A program made the position numbers and the translations under genes. The notes under the pieces were generated by a model. That model was not told the origin of the DNA. It made no database searches and saw nothing but the letters and a program-made list of their open reading frames with translations. From the NCBI GenBank assembly GCA_914767715.1, contig OU612065.1, forward strand, positions 30,566,001-30,630,000: a stretch of DNA of 64,000 bases. Direction: 5' to 3'. Shown here piece after piece: positions 61,401 to 64,000 of the stretch (positions within the stretch are counted from its first letter, which is position 1; every line of letters begins with the position of its first letter). This stretch comes from Membranipora membranacea. Lineage: Eukaryota > Bryozoa > Gymnolaemata > Cheilostomatida > Membraniporidae.

Positions 61401-61853
61401 ACATAAATGCATGTCACAGTAAATCACCAGATCAGTTTTGTTGAAGGCTGCTAAAAATAACAGATGGTTTGGCTGAAAGTTTTAACAACCAAGATTGGCC
61501 ATTTAGAGCATTTGAGACTAAGCATTCATAGTCACAGCCACAGCCAGCCCTTAATAGCGTTCGGCCGCGATCACCAACCCGGACGCTATTAAGGGCTGGC
61601 TATTGTCACAGCAAACATTTTTTCTGCTTAAATTTTTTTTTAATTTGATCAGCTATGAAAGATGTTTGAATCCTCATAGATAATAATAATGAATTATTTC
61701 ACTCAACCCATATGATGTTGATGATGAGGCTTATGAATTCGCATTTTCACTGAATTAGAATGTGCTTAATTTATATTTCAGGATATGGAGTATAGGGCAG
61801 AGATGGTGAAACTGGCCGAAGAATTGTTCAAGCTGAATCATCCTAATGAGTAA
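55447..61853 (+). CDS. ADPRH: ADP-ribosylarginine hydrolase (ARH1)
   Basis: Ten exons, 361 residues (human 357): 55447-55603, 55888-55941, 56123-56224, 56911-56995, 57323-57501, 58253-58361, 58817-58990, 59638-59688, 60770-60872, 61782-61853; every phase matches. The start [18 protein letters not shown] aligns with human MEKYVAAMVLSAAGD. Magnesium-binding and catalytic motifs are intact: SDDTVMH with Asp60 and Asp61, and HGGDSDST with Asp311 and Asp313. Other conserved blocks are DCM-like [71 protein letters not shown] and [22 protein letters not shown]. The enzyme removes ADP-ribose from arginine side chains in the cytosol, reversing mono-ADP-ribosylation. Because the acidic residues remain, it is ARH1-like rather than the inactive ADPRHL1. 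The ATG closest to the conserved start is chosen; the frame continues open upstream, but that stretch is intron- or UTR-like. Confidence 0.96.
58165..58241 (+). repeat. Perfect 36-bp hairpin before ADPRH exon 6
   Basis: Arms 58165-58200 and 58206-58241 are exact complements with a 5-base loop (AAATA). The 3' arm ends 11 bases before the first base of exon 6 (58253), so the hairpin covers the region where the branch point and part of the polypyrimidine tract should lie. Confidence 0.97.
58589..58625. repeat. Perfect 15-bp hairpin, ADPRH intron 6
   Basis: Arms 58589-58603 and 58611-58625 (CCATAGACAAAACAA and complement) with a 7-base loop. Confidence 0.9.
60628..60652. repeat. TA microsatellite, ADPRH intron 8
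   Basis: A run of alternating T and A, with no interruption for more than 20 bases. Confidence 0.9.
61143..61180. repeat. Perfect 17-bp hairpin, ADPRH intron 9
   Basis: Arms 61143-61159 and 61164-61180 (TATACCCATAAACATGT and complement) with a 4-base loop. Confidence 0.95.
61542..61601. repeat. Perfect 19-bp inverted repeat, ADPRH intron 9
   Basis: Arms 61542-61560 and 61583-61601 (AGCCAGCCCTTAATAGCGT and complement) with a 22-base GC-rich spacer, unlike the AT-rich surroundings. It could be the tip of a small DNA element. Confidence 0.95.
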
Positions 61854-62162
61854 TAATGACAGTATACAGGCCCGGCCAGTCTTCACAGTCAATATACAAT
61901 TACAACAATAGTTTTATTTTGAATAATCTATGAATGTTCTAGCCTGCTAGAAAAATGATAATCAGGGTAAATGTATAGGACACTATGAGCAATGAACTTG
62001 CTCATCCATTGCTACTAGCATGTGTGAGAATTCCTACAAGGTTCAGCAGGACAATGATAAATTTATTTGAATGATATAAATGTAGGCAGCTATTGTTAGC
62101 TGAGATTAGTTCTCATTGGCTCAAGGTCAATATTTGTGGAACTTTTATCCACCTTTATTTAA

Positions 62163-62539
62163 AGGGCAACCAAGGTTTCGCAGCAATGCATTAATGGGTA
62201 GTAAATAATGTGCTGGGCACCATCAGCTTTGTGCATTACGCGATGCAAAACTCGAAGTAGTTGCTGACTCTAAGCTGGGTAACACTTCAGTTTAGGGGAG
62301 GTTCCAAGACTTTGCTGTAATAATTATAGAGCACAGGCTAAATAATAACAGGAACAGGAAACTGCTATGTGGTATTCTCTTTTAGCTGAGTCTGAGTGCC
62401 TGTTGGAAGAAATGTTTCACAAGAATTCTGGCTGAATAATCATCCGAATTATATTTTGTCTTTTTCCCCATGCAGAAGGTGCAATCTGCTATTAATCAAT
62501 GGCCATCAATGAGAAGTTGTTTGAAACCTTGGTTGCCCT
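62163..62539 (+). mobile_element. TTAA MITE, copy 3 (downstream of ADPRH)
   Basis: Flanked by TTAA-type target sites (62159-62162 and 62540-62543, the left one read as TTAA). Termini AGGGCAACCAAGGTTTC and complement are intact, as in copy 1, and orientation is the same. It lies about 310 bp beyond the ADPRH stop and may be transcribed in its 3' UTR. Confidence 0.9.
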
Positions 62540-63115
62540 TTAACTTTTTTGTAGACGTATATAGACAGTATTTGCTGTATGAAAAAACAACTGTAGTAGC
62601 CTAAGTTCCTTTTTTGTTTAGCAGAATTTGAAACATACAAAAAATTTTCCTGTGATATCAATAAAATTAACTCTAGTTTTTGAAGAATCTTGAATTTCTT
62701 TAAAGTTTTACATTTCTTTCAAAAATTATTATGTAAATATTGATGGTTTGAAGTTTGAGGTATATCTACTGATTGAGAACAATAACTATGCTTCTGGATG
62801 AGATCGTGTGGGAATGTTAGAAGCGTAGTGCTGTAATGGTGATACACTTGAAATGGTATACTTTGGGGTGTACACTAACAACTAGTTAATGGCAGATGCT
62901 CAATTCATATAAATATACAACTCACCGAATTACACTATTCTACCTCTGAATCGACAACCATCAAAGTAATTTAATCCTGATCGACTTGTCCTGTTACGGT
63001 GATATCGAACCTAGAGATAGACGAAAACATGGGTGAGAGACAATGTCATGATAGAAAACATATACAAATATAAACAGAACAAGATATTAACTCGCAAGCA
63101 CAATCACGCAATCAT

Positions 63116-63180
63116 GTTGTTGTTGTTTGTTGTTGTTTGTTGTTGTTTGTTGTTGTTTGTTGTTGTTTGTTGCTGTTTTT
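63116..63180 (+). repeat. TGTTGTTTGT tandem repeat
   Basis: Ten-base unit repeated about six times, ending in a degenerate TGCTGTTTTTG copy. Confidence 0.9.
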
Positions 63181-63434
63181 GTTGTTATTTTCTGGTGGTT
63201 TTATAATACTATCTAATACTGAATATGTGGCTAGATATCTGGGTCCTGCTGCCACATATTTCAGCTCCAATTAATATTTTTGTTGTGCTCAGCTCTCTCG
63301 GTGGATCAAGAGTCCCCGAGCTAAACTCTTTACTTGCTATTAATACCTCACTCACTCTCCCTAATCATCCATGTTCATTCATGTATGAACTAGGGCTTCT
63401 CATTCATACTGTTAAACTTATTTGTGATACTTTG

Positions 63435-63468
63435 TAGTTGTCTTCTCTTGTACACGAGAAGGCAACTA
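63435..63468. repeat. Imperfect palindrome
   Basis: TAGTTGTCTTCTCTTGT and its complement with two mismatches that would pair as G-U in RNA; almost no loop. Confidence 0.65.
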
Positions 63469-64000
63469 GCAAATGTAATACATAAAATTCCTCATACTCA
63501 CAATCTCTACTAGGATTCACATTACGCGTAACCACATTCATCTAAACTCGTTCACAACAATGGCCCTATATCATCATGTGACATGCCGTAAGGTGATACA
63601 GCTTGTTGTCCTATTTGACAGAGAGGCCCAGATCGGTCAGTCAAGTGTGAAATTTTGAAACTTAGCCCCCTTAACCTCTCATATCATCACATTTTCTCTT
63701 TTTGGTTGCCTGTTCGCATGGTTGAGTTTTTTTTAATACTTTATTGGCATCCATGTTTCGAATTACTCAAGTCACCATCATTTATGTTCCTTTCTCCTGC
63801 TATATAATATTTAATTTAAACTCTGCTTAATTCGTCATACACTCACTCTCTGCTACTCTATTCAGTTAGACTCTTGAAGTCTCATAGCAACTTGAAAAGA
63901 ATATATCAGACATCAATGAGTTGTTATATTTTATTGTCTGGTTGTTTGTCAAATTGGTAGATATAACACAGACTTTGTGTTTCCTTGTATAGCACATGTA

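Larger units (their letters stand above)
61854..64000. other. Right flank downstream of ADPRH
   Basis: Holds the ADPRH 3' UTR, the third TTAA MITE, a TGTTGTTTGT tandem repeat and an inverted repeat near 63435-63468. A possible terminal exon of a leftward gene (62930-63010) is discussed as a finding; otherwise no gene was recognised. Confidence 0.45.

Noticed and set aside
1-64000. CRISPR arrays, bacterial operons, prophage or plasmid features
   Set aside because: The window is intron-containing animal DNA; direct repeats seen are tandem or transposon-derived, without regular spacers.

Overview
The window is AT-rich animal nuclear DNA: protein-coding genes are split by many GT-AG introns, there are no operons or ribosome-binding sites, and a 500-base run of N marks a scaffold gap. 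The gene set (EBAG9, CEP20, ORC2, LSM4, SUOX, ADPRH, ASPDH, TTC33, a rhodopsin-family amine-type GPCR) is metazoan. The short intergenic spacing and abundant small non-autonomous transposons suggest an invertebrate, possibly an early-branching one, but the phylum cannot be fixed from this window alone. All exon models below come from reading the bases: splice sites, reading phase and conservation with known families agree, and every model sums to a multiple of three.

Layout from left to right: 1-4749 no gene recognised; TTC33 (minus, 2 exons); ASPDH (minus, 4 exons); gap 9762-10261; ORC2 (plus, 12 exons); an amine-type GPCR (minus, 2 coding exons); EBAG9 (minus, 4 exons); an unnamed DnaJ protein with two C2HC zinc fingers (plus, about 6 exons); SUOX (minus, 8 exons); LSM4 (plus, 5 exons); CEP20/FOPNL (minus, 5 exons plus a candidate cassette exon); ADPRH (plus, 10 exons); then 2.1 kb with a transposon copy and no confident gene. 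Neighbours form divergent pairs (ASPDH/ORC2, EBAG9/DnaJ, SUOX/LSM4, CEP20/ADPRH) and convergent pairs (ORC2/GPCR, DnaJ/SUOX, LSM4/CEP20). They are housekeeping genes of unrelated pathways: replication licensing, mRNA splicing/decay, sulfite detoxification, ADP-ribose removal, NAD-linked aspartate metabolism, cilium/centrosome assembly and Golgi function. Nothing indicates a joint pathway.

Between and inside the genes lie small mobile elements: three copies of a ~370-385 bp TTAA-flanked MITE, a tRNA-derived SINE with a matching 8-bp flank, a foldback MITE in the TTC33 intron, a CAGG..-ended DNA element, an AGCTAG-rich dispersed element, and an unusual number of perfect or near-perfect short inverted repeats, several of them in ADPRH introns.

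I did not find a clear new biological system. The best leads are the DnaJ plus twin C2HC domain arrangement, the perfect 36-bp hairpin about 11 bases upstream of an ADPRH splice acceptor, a tandem repeat that copies the ORC2 exon 7 splice donor and offers an in-frame alternative, a candidate poison exon in CEP20, and a GPCR with an atypical binding-pocket residue.
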